In this document: positions 25,111 through 35,686 of the stretch, in pieces
How positions within the stretch are numbered: position 1 is the stretch's first letter
How the letters are laid out: every line of letters begins with the position of its first letter
Source: Streptomyces mobaraensis NBRC 13819 = DSM 40847
GTDB taxonomy: Bacteria > Actinomycetota > Actinomycetes > Streptomycetales > Streptomycetaceae
Assembly (NCBI RefSeq): GCF_017916255.1
Contig: NZ_CP072827.1
Coordinates: forward strand, 3,559,501 to 3,623,500
DNA: 64,000 bases
Reading direction: 5' to 3'
Translations under genes and position numbers: made by a program
The notes under the pieces: generated by a model
Seen by the model: only the letters and a program-made list of their open reading frames with translations
The model's database searches: none
Told to the model about the DNA's origin: nothing

Positions 25111-27582
25111 TCACACCCCGTCCCGCACGTCCCACACCCAGACGCCGCCCACCCGCTCCGGCGCCCGCCCGATCAGCCGTTGCAGGGTCTCCCGCAGCGG
25201 GGTGCCCTGGTCCTGCGGCGGCAGGACGACGGCGTCCGCCCGCCAGGTGGCCAGGTCCCGGCCGAAGGCGCGCCGCGTCCGGTCGTCGACGTCCGCCGTC
25301 CGGCCGGTCTCGCGGACCTTCTTCAGGAACTCGGACGTGACCGTCGGCACCGGTCCGTAGATGCCGCGCCGGTCCGGTCCGTAGGGCCCGTTGAAGTAAC
25401 CGCCGGGCAGGGCGAAGCCGAAGTCCGCCCGTGCCTGCCAGTCCAGCGCCGCGACCTGCCCCGGGTCGGGCACGGGTACGGGCACCAGGGTCCGGCCCGG
25501 CCGGACGTAGTCCCGCCAGTGCCCGGCCGCGACGAACTCCGGCACCGGCGCGCGCTCCACGGTCCGGTACGGCGTCGGCAGCAGCGGCACCAGCGCGGCG
25601 GCCAGCGCGGCCCAGGCCAGCAGCCGGCGGCTTCGCTCCCGCTCGTCGCGCGGCTGGCGGGCCGCCGCCCGGTCGCAGGCGAGGGCGAGCAGGATGCCGA
25701 GGGCCGGGACGCAGACCATGGCCGTACGGGACTCGATGACGGACTCGAACAGCGGCAGCTCGCCCACCACCCGCCACGGCCCGGGCAGCGTGTGGACCGT
25801 GCCCGGCAGCGCGATGTCCCGCCCGAGCGACAGCACGGCGGCGGCCAGGGCGGTGAACCCCAGGGCGCGCACCAGCGGACGGCGCCACATGCGGACGACG
25901 AGGACGGTCGCGAGCAGCACCAGCGGCCAGCCGAAGAAGGCGTTCTCCTCGGTCCGGTTGAGGGACAGGGCCGCCGCCTTGTGCTCGTCCCCGGCCAGCG
26001 ACCGGGTCGCGAACTCCAGCAGCGCCATCGGGTTGTTGCCGACCGATCCGTGCAGCACGCTGTGGTAGCTCTGCGCCCCGAAGAACTGCCGGTACAGCGG
26101 CACGGCCAGCAGCGGCACCGCCACCGCCGCCGCCACGCCCAGCCCGCGCAGCAGCGGCCCGGCGGCCGCCCGCGCCGCCGTGGGCGCGGCGACGGCGTAC
26201 CCGAAGGCGAACAGGAGCAGCCCGGTCGCGGCCAGCAGCAGCACCTCCTCGCCGAGGAAGACCTGGTAGACGAGGAGCAGGCCGAGGATCACACCGTCGC
26301 GCCGGACCCGCCGCCCCTCGCAGAGCCGCAGCGCCCGCTCGATGATCAGCGGGATGACGAACAGCACGGCGAAGTTGGGGTGCGCGGTGCCGTGCGAGAC
26401 CATCGGCGGCGCGAAGGCGCAGAACCCGCCGCCCAGCGCCGCCGCCCACCGCGCGCGCACGAAGCGTTTCGCCAGCAGCCGGTACCAGGCCCAGGCCGTG
26501 GCGGCCACTCCGCCGGTGAGCACCACCGCCCAGGTGACGTGCGGGCCCAGGGCCAGCGTCAGGGGTGCGAGGGGGACGGAGACGCCCAGCATGGCCGTGT
26601 TGGCCATGAGGTTGACGCCGTAGGGGTGGTTCTGGAGGTCGGTGAAGAGGGGGTCGCGCAGGTGGGCGACGTTGTCCGCGGTGACCGCGAAGAACCACTC
26701 CCACTGCTGCTGGTCGGAGGCGGAGTCGACGAGGTAGGCGGAGTCCGGTGCGGCCCACAGCCCGCCGTACAGGAAGAGGGCGAGCAGCAGGTAGAGGCCG
26801 GCGATGGCGAGGCCGGCCGGGTGGACCGCCCGCATCCGCAGCCGGACCAGGTCGCCGAGGACGGCGGCGTACGCCGGTGCGCGCACCTTGGAGCCGGGCC
26901 GGTGGTCCCAGCGGACGGGCACCTCGGCGACCGCCCAGCCGCGCTGCCGGAAGTAGCGCAGGATCTCGACGTCGAACGCCCAGCCGTTCAGCCGGGACGC
27001 GGCGAACGCGATCCGCGCCCGCTCGCCCTCGAAGAGCTTGAACCCGCACTGGGTGTCCCGCACCCCGGGCGCGGCCAGGGCCCGTATCACCCCGGCGCCC
27101 GCCCGGCCCATGGCCTCGCGCAGGGCGTGCTGGCGGATGCCTATGCGCGATCCCGGCAGCGCCCGGGAGCCGACGGCCGCGGCGGCACCCTCGTCCAACC
27201 GGGCGGTGAGGAGCGGGAGTTCCGCGATGGGGGCGGCCAGGTCGGCGTCGGTGACCAGGACCCGCCGGCCGCGCGAGGCCAGGACGCCGGTGCGGACGGC
27301 GTGCCCCTTCCCGCGGTTGGCGGGCGAGCCGAGCAGCCGGACCCGGGGGTCCTCGGCGGCGGCGGCCCGGACCACGTCGGCCGTGCCGTCGGTCGACCCG
27401 TCGTCGACGACGATCAGTTCCCAGGTCTCCGGACCCTCCGCGTCGAGGTGGGCGCGGATCGCCTTGAGGCTGGGGGCGAGGCGGTCCTCCTCGTTGTAGG
27501 CCGGGACGACCACGGACAGGCCGACGGAGCCGGCCGCGGGAGGTCCGTCGGCGGGCGGCGGCGGAGGGGTGTGGGACGTCAT
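25111..27582 (-). CDS. Bifunctional-looking glycosyltransferase: GT2 domain fused to polytopic membrane domain
   Basis: 823 residues from ATG at 27582 (a GTG at 27621 would add 13). The N-terminal GT2 domain is of the dolichyl/polyprenyl-phosphate sugar synthase type: LSVVVPAYNEEDRLAPSL near 22, VVDDGSTDGTADVV near 60, ANRGKGHAVRTG, and the metal site VLVTDADLAAPI. From about residue 270 there are roughly ten hydrophobic segments, with a periplasmic loop segment (PLFTDLQNHPYGVNLMANTA) as in GT-C or YfhO-like proteins. The joined domains could make a lipid-linked sugar and then use it. No glycan cluster is adjacent and the product is unknown. Confidence 0.75.
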   Translation of the reverse strand: MTSHTPPPPPADGPPAAGSVGLSVVVPAYNEEDRLAPSLKAIRAHLDAEGPETWELIVVDDGSTDGTADVVRAAAAEDPRVRLLGSPANRGKGHAVRTGVLASRGRRVLVTDADLAAPIAELPLLTARLDEGAAAAVGSRALPGSRIGIRQHALREAMGRAGAGVIRALAAPGVRDTQCGFKLFEGERARIAFAASRLNGWAFDVEILRYFRQRGWAVAEVPVRWDHRPGSKVRAPAYAAVLGDLVRLRMRAVHPAGLAIAGLYLLLALFLYGGLWAAPDSAYLVDSASDQQQWEWFFAVTADNVAHLRDPLFTDLQNHPYGVNLMANTAMLGVSVPLAPLTLALGPHVTWAVVLTGGVAATAWAWYRLLAKRFVRARWAAALGGGFCAFAPPMVSHGTAHPNFAVLFVIPLIIERALRLCEGRRVRRDGVILGLLLVYQVFLGEEVLLLAATGLLLFAFGYAVAAPTAARAAAGPLLRGLGVAAAVAVPLLAVPLYRQFFGAQSYHSVLHGSVGNNPMALLEFATRSLAGDEHKAAALSLNRTEENAFFGWPLVLLATVLVVRMWRRPLVRALGFTALAAAVLSLGRDIALPGTVHTLPGPWRVVGELPLFESVIESRTAMVCVPALGILLALACDRAAARQPRDERERSRRLLAWAALAAALVPLLPTPYRTVERAPVPEFVAAGHWRDYVRPGRTLVPVPVPDPGQVAALDWQARADFGFALPGGYFNGPYGPDRRGIYGPVPTVTSEFLKKVRETGRTADVDDRTRRAFGRDLATWRADAVVLPPQDQGTPLRETLQRLIGRAPERVGGVWVWDVRDGV

Positions 27583-27742
27583 GCTTTCCAGACGTGTCGA
27601 GGTGATCGTTGGGTTGCACACTTAGATGCGAACGCTCTGAAAAAGTGACCGAAAATACTCGCCGTACCGGGCGCTTCGACCGGAGGTGTCCGAATTTCGC
27701 CCCTCCGTCGGCCGCCCGGGTCCCGCACCCCGTCCGCGCCCC

Positions 27743-28414
27743 TCACCCGGTCAGCGATCTGATCAGCGTCAGCGCGTGCGTGTTGTACCCGGTGATGATC
27801 CGCTGCACGGCCCGGCCCTCCCGCCGCGCCAGCGCCTCCACCATCTCGACGTGCCCGCACCACAGCCGTCCGCGCAGATCGCCGACCCGGCGCAGCAGCG
27901 GCACCATGAAGACCCAGCACTGCACCCGCACCCGGTCCAGGAAGTCGGAGATGTAGGGGTTGCCGACGAGGGCCGCGAACTCCCGCCAGAAGCGCAGGTC
28001 GTAGCCGATGAGAATGTCCAGGTCCCCGGCGTTCGCGGCCCGGGCCGCCTCCTCCGCGCGCCGCCGGACGGAGGCCAGCACGGCCGGGGTGGCGGCGCCC
28101 AGGGCCTGCTCGGTGGCGTGCCGGAACATCCCCTCCAGCATCATCGTGCGCGCCTCGACCATGGCCAGGAAGTCCGCGTACGAGAACTCCCGCACCCGGT
28201 AGCCCTTGTGCAGCTCGACGTGGAGCAGGCCCTGGGAGCACAGGTCGAGCAGCGCCTCGCGGACGGGGGTGGCCGAGACCCCGTAGCTCTCGGCTATCTC
28301 CTTGACGGTGAATTGCCGTCCCGCCGGGAGCCGGCCCGCGATGACCTCCTCGCGCAGGGCGTCGGCGATCTGTGAGCGCAGCGTCGTGCGCTTGACAGCG
28401 TCGCTGCCGGGCAT
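27743..28414 (-). CDS. GntR-family regulator, FadR/FCD subfamily
   Basis: 223 residues from ATG at 28414, with GGGGAGA about eight bases upstream; an in-frame start at 28471 lacks support. The winged HTH is LRSQIADALREEVIAGRLPA ... TVKEIAESYGVSATPVREAL at residues 9-60. The FCD effector domain follows, with metal-binding candidates Asp in DLRFWREFAAL and His in CGHVEMVEAL. It reads in the same direction as the class-III aminotransferase upstream (121-bp spacer with a hairpin), so it may respond to an amino acid or organic acid handled by that enzyme. Confidence 0.85.
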   Translation of the reverse strand: MPGSDAVKRTTLRSQIADALREEVIAGRLPAGRQFTVKEIAESYGVSATPVREALLDLCSQGLLHVELHKGYRVREFSYADFLAMVEARTMMLEGMFRHATEQALGAATPAVLASVRRRAEEAARAANAGDLDILIGYDLRFWREFAALVGNPYISDFLDRVRVQCWVFMVPLLRRVGDLRGRLWCGHVEMVEALARREGRAVQRIITGYNTHALTLIRSLTG

Positions 28415-28457
28415 GGTGTCCGTCTCCCCTTCCGTGACCGCGCGCCGGCGCGCGAAC

Positions 28458-28485
28458 GGCCCTCGCAACAAGATAGGCGAGGGCC
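28458..28485 (-). terminator. Hairpin between aminotransferase and GntR gene
   Basis: GGCCCTCGC (28458-28466) pairs with GCGAGGGCC (28477-28485) over a ten-base loop, 50 bp after the aminotransferase stop. A moderate terminator or attenuator. Confidence 0.45.
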
Positions 28486-28535
28486 GCCGGGGAGCGTACC
28501 GGCCCGTCCGTCCGCGGAAGGGACGCGGGCGCCCG

Positions 28536-30561
<2,026 letters not shown>

Positions 30562-30579
30562 ACCGGCCGCACCGCCGAA

Positions 30580-30624
30580 GAGGGCCGGAGCCCCCGCACT
30601 TTCCCCCGCGGGGCTCCGGCCCTC
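30580..30624 (+). terminator. Terminator of the cold-shock gene
   Basis: GAGGGCCGGAGCCCC (30580-30594) pairs exactly with 30610-30624 over a 15-base loop, 19 bp after the stop codon. Confidence 0.75.
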
Positions 30625-30691
30625 TTGCCGTGCGGCTATCCTCCGGCTCTGGAACAACGGGGGAAATACGGGGGGAAGGAGTGCTGACGGC

Positions 30692-32503
30692 ATGGATGCC
30701 CTGTCGCCCGAAGACCCACGCACACTCGGCGCCTACCGGCTGCTCCGCCGGCTCGGCGCGGGCGGCATGGGCCGGGTCTATCTGGCCCGCTCGGACCGCG
30801 GCCGCACGGTCGCGGTCAAGCTCGTGCAGCCGGAGCTGGCCGGCCGGGAGGAGTTCCGCGACCGCTTCCGGCGCGAGGTCCGGGCGGCCCGCCGGGTGGG
30901 CGGGGAGTGGACCGCCCCCGTCCTGGACGCCGACACCGAGGCGGCGGTGCCCTGGGTCGCCACCGGCTACATCGCCGGGCCCTCCCTGCGGCAGGTGGTC
31001 GGACGCGACTTCGGGCCGCTGCCCGAGCGTTCCGTCCGGATCCTCGCGGCGGGGCTGGCCCGCGCCCTCCAGGCCGTCCACGCCGCGGGCATCGTCCACC
31101 GCGACCTCAAGCCGTCCAACGTCCTGATCACGCTCGACGGGCCGCGCGTCATCGACTTCGGCATCGCGCGCGCCCTGGAGACCGTCACCGACGGGGACGG
31201 CCTCACCCGCACCGGTGCCGCCGTGGGCTCCCCCGGCTTCATGTCGCCCGAGCAGGTGCGCGGCCGGGAGGTGACGCCGGCCAGCGACGTGTTCTGCATG
31301 GGCTCGGTGCTCGCCTACGCGGCGACCGGCCGGATGCCCTTCGGGACGTCCGACAGCGGTGTGCACGCCCTGATGTTCCGGGTCGCGGAGGAGGAGCCGG
31401 ACCTCGCCGGCGTCCCCGAGCCGCTGCTGCCGCTGATCACCGACTGCCTGGCCAAGGACCCCGCCGCCCGGCCCACCACCGAGCAGGTGCTGGAGCGCAC
31501 CGGCGCCCGCGAGGAGCTGGCCGACCTGCGGTCCGCCGAGCCCTGGCTGCCCGCCGGGCTCGTCGCCCAGCTCGGCCGGCACGCGGTGGGGCTGCTCGAC
31601 GCCGAGGACCCGGTCGAGGCCGGCTCGCCGCCGGGGCCCATACCCGCTGCCGGGATACCCGCCGCCGGAACGCCCTCTGCCGGGACACCCGCGTCCGAAC
31701 GGCCCACGGACGTCGTCCCCCTCACCCCCGGAACGCCGCCGCCGACGGCCCCCTATCCGCCGGTGGACCCCGCGACCACGACGGCCGCCACCACGTCCGT
31801 GGGACCCCCCGCCGGCCACCACGGCGTCCATCCCCCGCCACCCGGCTACGGGTACCCGCAGCACCCCGGCCCGTACGGCCCTCCACCCGCCGCGTACCAG
31901 CCGGCCCCGGCGCCGCCGTCCCGGTCCCGCAAGCCACTGGCCCTCGTCGCCATCGCGGCGGCCGGGCTGCTGGCGGGCGCCGGGACGGTGTACGTGGTGA
32001 AGCACCAGTCCGGGGACCAGGCGTCCCCCGCCCCGACCGCGGCCCCGCGGAGCGGTGGCAGCGCCAAGCCCGGCCCGCCCACCGGCGGCAGCACTCCGCC
32101 GACCCCCTCCACCGGCCCGACCGCGACGCCGACGGCCACCGGCGTGGAGCGGTACAAGGGCACCTGGCAGTCGGAGTTCGGCACCGCCGGGCACCGCAGC
32201 AAGCGCGTCCTCTCCGTCCGGCCGGGCGTCTCGGGCGCCCTGGTCGAGATCACCGGCGACGGCACCCTGGACGACGGCACGAGCTACCGCTGCGTCTGGG
32301 AGGCGTCCGTGACCGGCGGCGCCAACGCCACCGCCCCCGGCCCGCTGGTCCTCGGCCCGTCCACCGTCACCAGCGCCCAGCCCGCCTCCGCCTGCCAGCC
32401 GGGCTCCGCCTCGGAGCTGGTCCTGCTGCCGGACGGCAGGATGCGCCGCGACTTCGTCGACTCGGGGACGAAGGACGCCTCGCTGGTCTACTCCAAGCAG
32501 TGA
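30692..32503 (+). CDS. Membrane-anchored Ser/Thr protein kinase (Hanks/PknB type)
   Basis: 603 residues. The kinase domain spans about 13-275: glycine loop LGAGGMGRVYLA at 21-32, Lys43 in VAVKLV, catalytic loop HRDLKPSNV near 137, metal loop DFGIA near 155, and GSPGFMSPEQ as the activation/P+1 segment. A Pro/Ala/Gly-rich linker (about 310-410) leads to one membrane helix at 413-432 (LALVAIAAAGLLAGAGTVYVV). A ~145-residue extracellular part has no PASTA repeats; it holds a compact C-terminal domain (YKGTWQSEFGTAGH ... YRCVWEASV, ACQPGSASELVLLP) with two cysteines. The ligand is unknown. Confidence 0.93.
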   Translation: MDALSPEDPRTLGAYRLLRRLGAGGMGRVYLARSDRGRTVAVKLVQPELAGREEFRDRFRREVRAARRVGGEWTAPVLDADTEAAVPWVATGYIAGPSLRQVVGRDFGPLPERSVRILAAGLARALQAVHAAGIVHRDLKPSNVLITLDGPRVIDFGIARALETVTDGDGLTRTGAAVGSPGFMSPEQVRGREVTPASDVFCMGSVLAYAATGRMPFGTSDSGVHALMFRVAEEEPDLAGVPEPLLPLITDCLAKDPAARPTTEQVLERTGAREELADLRSAEPWLPAGLVAQLGRHAVGLLDAEDPVEAGSPPGPIPAAGIPAAGTPSAGTPASERPTDVVPLTPGTPPPTAPYPPVDPATTTAATTSVGPPAGHHGVHPPPPGYGYPQHPGPYGPPPAAYQPAPAPPSRSRKPLALVAIAAAGLLAGAGTVYVVKHQSGDQASPAPTAAPRSGGSAKPGPPTGGSTPPTPSTGPTATPTATGVERYKGTWQSEFGTAGHRSKRVLSVRPGVSGALVEITGDGTLDDGTSYRCVWEASVTGGANATAPGPLVLGPSTVTSAQPASACQPGSASELVLLPDGRMRRDFVDSGTKDASLVYSKQ

Positions 32504-32509
32504 GAAAAA

Positions 32510-32554
32510 CGGGGAGCGCCCCGGCGGCCGTGACGGCCGCCGGGGCGCTCCCCG
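32510..32554. terminator. Strong bidirectional terminator
   Basis: 20-bp perfect stem, 32510-32529 with 32535-32554, five-base loop, between the convergent kinase and purA genes. An A-run precedes it on the plus strand, which gives a T-run for purA transcripts. Confidence 0.85.
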
Positions 32555-32563
32555 TACCGGTTC

Positions 32564-33850
32564 CTACGAGAGGAACGAGTTGATCTCGATCGTCTCGGTG
32601 CGGCCCGGGCCGACGCCGATGGCGGAGATCGGGGCGCCGGACATCTCCTCCAGCGCCTTGACGTACGCCTGGGCGTTCTTCGGCAGGTCGGAGAAGGTCT
32701 TGGCCTTGCTGATGTCCTCGGACCAGCCCGGCAGCATCTCGTAGACCGGCTTCGCGTGGTGGAAGTCGGTCTGGCTGTAGGGCAGCTCCTCGACGCGCTT
32801 GCCGTCGATCTCGTACGCGACGCAGACGGGGATCTGCTCCCAGCCGGTGAGCACGTCGAGCTTGGTGAGGAAGAAGTCCGTGAGGCCGTTGACGCGGGTC
32901 GCGTAGCGGGCGATCACCGCGTCGAACCAGCCGCAACGGCGGTCGCGGCCGGTGGTGACACCGCGCTCGCCGCCGATGGTGCGGAGCTTCTCGCCGTCCT
33001 CGTCGAACAGCTCGGTCGGGAACGGACCGGCGCCCACGCGGGTGGTGTACGCCTTGAGGATGCCGATCACCCGGTTGATCTTCGTGGGGCCGACGCCCGC
33101 ACCCGTGCAGGCGCCGCCCGCGGTCGGGTTCGAGGAGGTCACGAAGGGGTACGTGCCGTGGTCGACGTCCAGCAGGGTGCCCTGGCCGCCCTCGAAGAGG
33201 ACGACCTTGCCCTCGTCGATGGCGTTGTTCAGGATCAGCGTGGTGTCGGCGACGAACGGCTTGATCTGCTCGGCGTAGCCCAGCAGCTCCTCGACGATCT
33301 TGTTGGCGTCGATGGCGCGGCGGTTGTAGAGCTTCGCGAGGATCTGGTTCTTGAAGTCGAGGGCCGCCTCGACCTTCTGGGTCAGGATCGACTCGTCGTA
33401 GAGGTCCTGGACCCGGATGCCCACGCGGTTGATCTTGTCGGCGTAGGTCGGGCCGATGCCGCGGCCGGTGGTGCCGATCTTCCGCTTCCCGAGGAAGCGT
33501 TCCGTCACCTTGTCGACCGTGGTGTGATACGGCGTGATCAGGTGCGCGTTACCGCTGACCAGGAGCTTCGACGTGTCGACGCCGCGCTCGTTCAGTCCGC
33601 TCAGCTCGGAGAGCAGGACCGCCGGGTCGACGACGACGCCGTTGCCGATGACCGGGGTGCACCCCGGCGAGAGGATCCCGGAAGGGAGGAGGTGCAGCGC
33701 GTATTTCTGGTCACCGACGACCACCGTGTGACCGGCGTTGTTGCCGCCTTGGTAACGCACCACATAGTCCACGGAGCCACCGAGCAGGTCGGTGGCCTTT
33801 CCCTTGCCCTCGTCACCCCACTGAGCACCGAGCAGCACAAGTGCGGGCAC
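32564..33850 (-). CDS. purA: Adenylosuccinate synthetase
   Basis: 428 residues, normal length. Joins IMP and aspartate with GTP, the first step from IMP to AMP. It starts with GTG then [20 protein letters not shown], the family's N-terminal GTP/IMP loop. [24 protein letters not shown] and [21 protein letters not shown] follow. The further extension to 33928 has no homology. It is divergent from the DAG-kinase-like gene with a 176-bp spacer. Confidence 0.97.
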   Translation of the reverse strand: MPALVLLGAQWGDEGKGKATDLLGGSVDYVVRYQGGNNAGHTVVVGDQKYALHLLPSGILSPGCTPVIGNGVVVDPAVLLSELSGLNERGVDTSKLLVSGNAHLITPYHTTVDKVTERFLGKRKIGTTGRGIGPTYADKINRVGIRVQDLYDESILTQKVEAALDFKNQILAKLYNRRAIDANKIVEELLGYAEQIKPFVADTTLILNNAIDEGKVVLFEGGQGTLLDVDHGTYPFVTSSNPTAGGACTGAGVGPTKINRVIGILKAYTTRVGAGPFPTELFDEDGEKLRTIGGERGVTTGRDRRCGWFDAVIARYATRVNGLTDFFLTKLDVLTGWEQIPVCVAYEIDGKRVEELPYSQTDFHHAKPVYEMLPGWSEDISKAKTFSDLPKNAQAYVKALEEMSGAPISAIGVGPGRTETIEINSFLS

Positions 33851-34026
33851 AGGCGTACACCCCTTCCGGGCGGGGCATGTCCAACGTGCGACGGGTGGCG
33901 TGGGCCCGTGTTTCAGGGCGTCCACCACCGCGAGAGCCGTCGAACCGGTGCCCCGGATAGACGAAGCCCCTGGCGCAACAGCGACAGGGGCTCTTGCACC
34001 GAGAGGTTACCTGAGGAAGGACGAAC

Positions 34027-34866
34027 GTGTCGGCTGCAGACCCGACTGGACAGCAGCTGCTGATCGTCGTCGACCCGGTCGCGCGGCGCGTGGACGGTGA
34101 ATCCGTGCGGATCGCCAAGGACGTGCTGACCGCCGGGTCGATGGCCAGAATCTGCCTCCCGGACGGCCCCGGCGAGGTCGCGCGGGCGGTCGCCCGGCGC
34201 GGCCGGCGGCGGACGGTCGTCGTCGGCGACGACCGCGCCTTACTGCGGATCGTCGGGCTTCTGCACCGCCGGCGGGAACTGGCCGACACGCCCCTCGCCT
34301 GGGTGCCCGTCGGCCCGCTGCCCGCGCTGTCGGTCGCCCGCGCGCTGGGCGTGCCCCCGGGCGCCGTGGCGGCGGCCCGGGCGGTGCTGGACGGCGTCGA
34401 ACGGCGGCTGGGCCTGCTGGCCGACGAGGACGACGGCGTGGTGCTCGGCGGGCTCTGGGCGCCCGCGGAACGGCCGCGGACCCGGACCGGCTACCCGGCG
34501 ACGGCCCGCCCGGCGGCCCGCCCGTGGTGGTCCCCCGCCGCGCGGACGGCCCGCACGGCCCTGGCCCTGCTCTCCCGTCCGGCGGCCCGGCCCGGCACGG
34601 GGACGCGGTTGCGGGTGGAGGCGGACGGGGTGCTGCTCGCGGACGAGGACCGGCCGGTGGAGCGGGTCGCCGTCACGGCGGCCGGCGGCCTGGCGGACGT
34701 CTCCGTCCACTCCCAAGGCGATCCCCCTCTCCGCTGCCGCGCCCGGACGGTCACGCTCTCGGGTCCGGACTTCCGCTACCGCGCGGACGGGCGGCTGCGG
34801 GGGCCGGTGGGGGAGCGGACGTGGACGGCGCTGGGGGAGGCGTGGCGGCTGACGCTGCCGGGGTGA
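34027..34866 (+). CDS. Diacylglycerol-kinase-like (DAGK_cat) protein with altered nucleotide loop
   Basis: 279 residues from GTG at 34027, with AGGAAGG seven bases upstream. The pattern LLIVVDPVARRVDGESVRI, a mid-segment TVVVGDDRALLRIVGLLHR, and PLAWVPVGPLPALSVARALG follows the order of lipid/DAG kinases (IxNPxAG, GGDGTxxxV, lgiIPxGTGNDfA). The diagnostic GGDGT is replaced by GDDRA, and the glycine-rich GTGND segment by GPLPALS. Catalysis is therefore doubtful. Its place beside purA appears conserved in streptomycetes as I recall. It could be a degenerate paralogue binding a lipid or nucleotide. Confidence 0.55.
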   Translation: MSAADPTGQQLLIVVDPVARRVDGESVRIAKDVLTAGSMARICLPDGPGEVARAVARRGRRRTVVVGDDRALLRIVGLLHRRRELADTPLAWVPVGPLPALSVARALGVPPGAVAAARAVLDGVERRLGLLADEDDGVVLGGLWAPAERPRTRTGYPATARPAARPWWSPAARTARTALALLSRPAARPGTGTRLRVEADGVLLADEDRPVERVAVTAAGGLADVSVHSQGDPPLRCRARTVTLSGPDFRYRADGRLRGPVGERTWTALGEAWRLTLPG

Positions 34867-34875
34867 GGGGCCCCT

Positions 34876-34992
34876 GTCCCGCCCTTTCACCGTTTCCTGG
34901 GGGCTGCGCCCCCAGATCCCGCTTGTCGCGGCTTCGCGCGGTTTCGGGGGTGCGGGGGCTTGCCCCCGCAAGAAACGGTGAAAGGGCGGGAC
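34876..34992. repeat. Dispersed palindromic repeat, copy C
   Basis: Perfect 21-bp terminal arms, 34876-34896 and 34972-34992 (GTCCCGCCCTTTCACCGTTT plus C and its complement). Two smaller hairpins lie inside. The 22-mer core arms of copy A are missing, so this looks like a centrally deleted form. It lies between the convergent DAGK-like gene and a response regulator. Confidence 0.85.
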
Positions 34993-35026
34993 CGGGGCAC
35001 CAGCCCGCCGCAGGCGCCCCCGCCCG

Positions 35027-35686
35027 CTAGCCACCCGGCGTGATCAACCCCGCCTCGTACGCGAACACCGCGGCCTGCGTCCGATCCCGCAACCCCAGCT
35101 TCACCAGGATCCGGCTCACATGCGTCTTCACCGTCGACTCGGCGACCACCAGATACTCCGCGATCTCCGCGTTCGACCGCCCCTGGGCGACCAGTACCAG
35201 CACCTCCGTCTCCCGCTCCGTGAGCTCCCCGATCCGCTCCTGCGTCGGCTGCCGCGGCGTGCCGAGCCGGGAGAACTCGTGGATGAGCCGCTTGGTGACG
35301 GTCGGGGCGAGCAGCGCCTCGCCGGCGGCGACGACGCGGACGCCGTCGGCGAGCTGCCGGGCGGACGCGTCCTTGAGCAGGAAGCCGCTGGCCCCGGCGC
35401 GCAGCGCCTGGTAGACGTACTCGTCCAGGTCGAAGGTGGTGAGCACGAGCACCTTCGCGTCCGCGTCGGCGGCGACGATCTCGCGGGTGGCCTCGATCCC
35501 GTTGAGCCCGGGCATCCGGATGTCCATGAGGACGACGTCGGGCCGCAGCTCCGCGACCTTCTCCAGCGCCTGGCGCCCGTCCACCGCCTCGCCGACGACC
35601 TCGATGTCGGCCTGGGCGTTGAGCAGCACGGAGAAGCCCTCGCGCACCATCATCTGATCGTCGACGATCAGCACCCGGATGCTCAC
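35027..35686 (-). CDS. Response regulator, NarL/FixJ (LuxR-HTH) family
   Basis: 219 residues from GTG at 35686. The receiver has IRVLIVDDQMMVREGFSVLL and phospho-acceptor Asp in DVVLMDIRMPGLNG near residue 54. The effector HTH is ELTERETEVLVLVAQGRSNAEI ... VVAESTVKTHVSRILVKLGL near 155-205 in the standard LuxR arrangement. The start overlaps the kinase stop (GTGA). The pair is one operon, and its targets are unknown. Confidence 0.95.
   Translation of the reverse strand: MSIRVLIVDDQMMVREGFSVLLNAQADIEVVGEAVDGRQALEKVAELRPDVVLMDIRMPGLNGIEATREIVAADADAKVLVLTTFDLDEYVYQALRAGASGFLLKDASARQLADGVRVVAAGEALLAPTVTKRLIHEFSRLGTPRQPTQERIGELTERETEVLVLVAQGRSNAEIAEYLVVAESTVKTHVSRILVKLGLRDRTQAAVFAYEAGLITPGG

Noticed and set aside
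23581..27648. 1355-codon plus-strand frame across the SLATT, hypothetical and glycosyltransferase genes
   Set aside because: It crosses three well-supported genes on both strands, has low-complexity composition and no ribosome-binding site.
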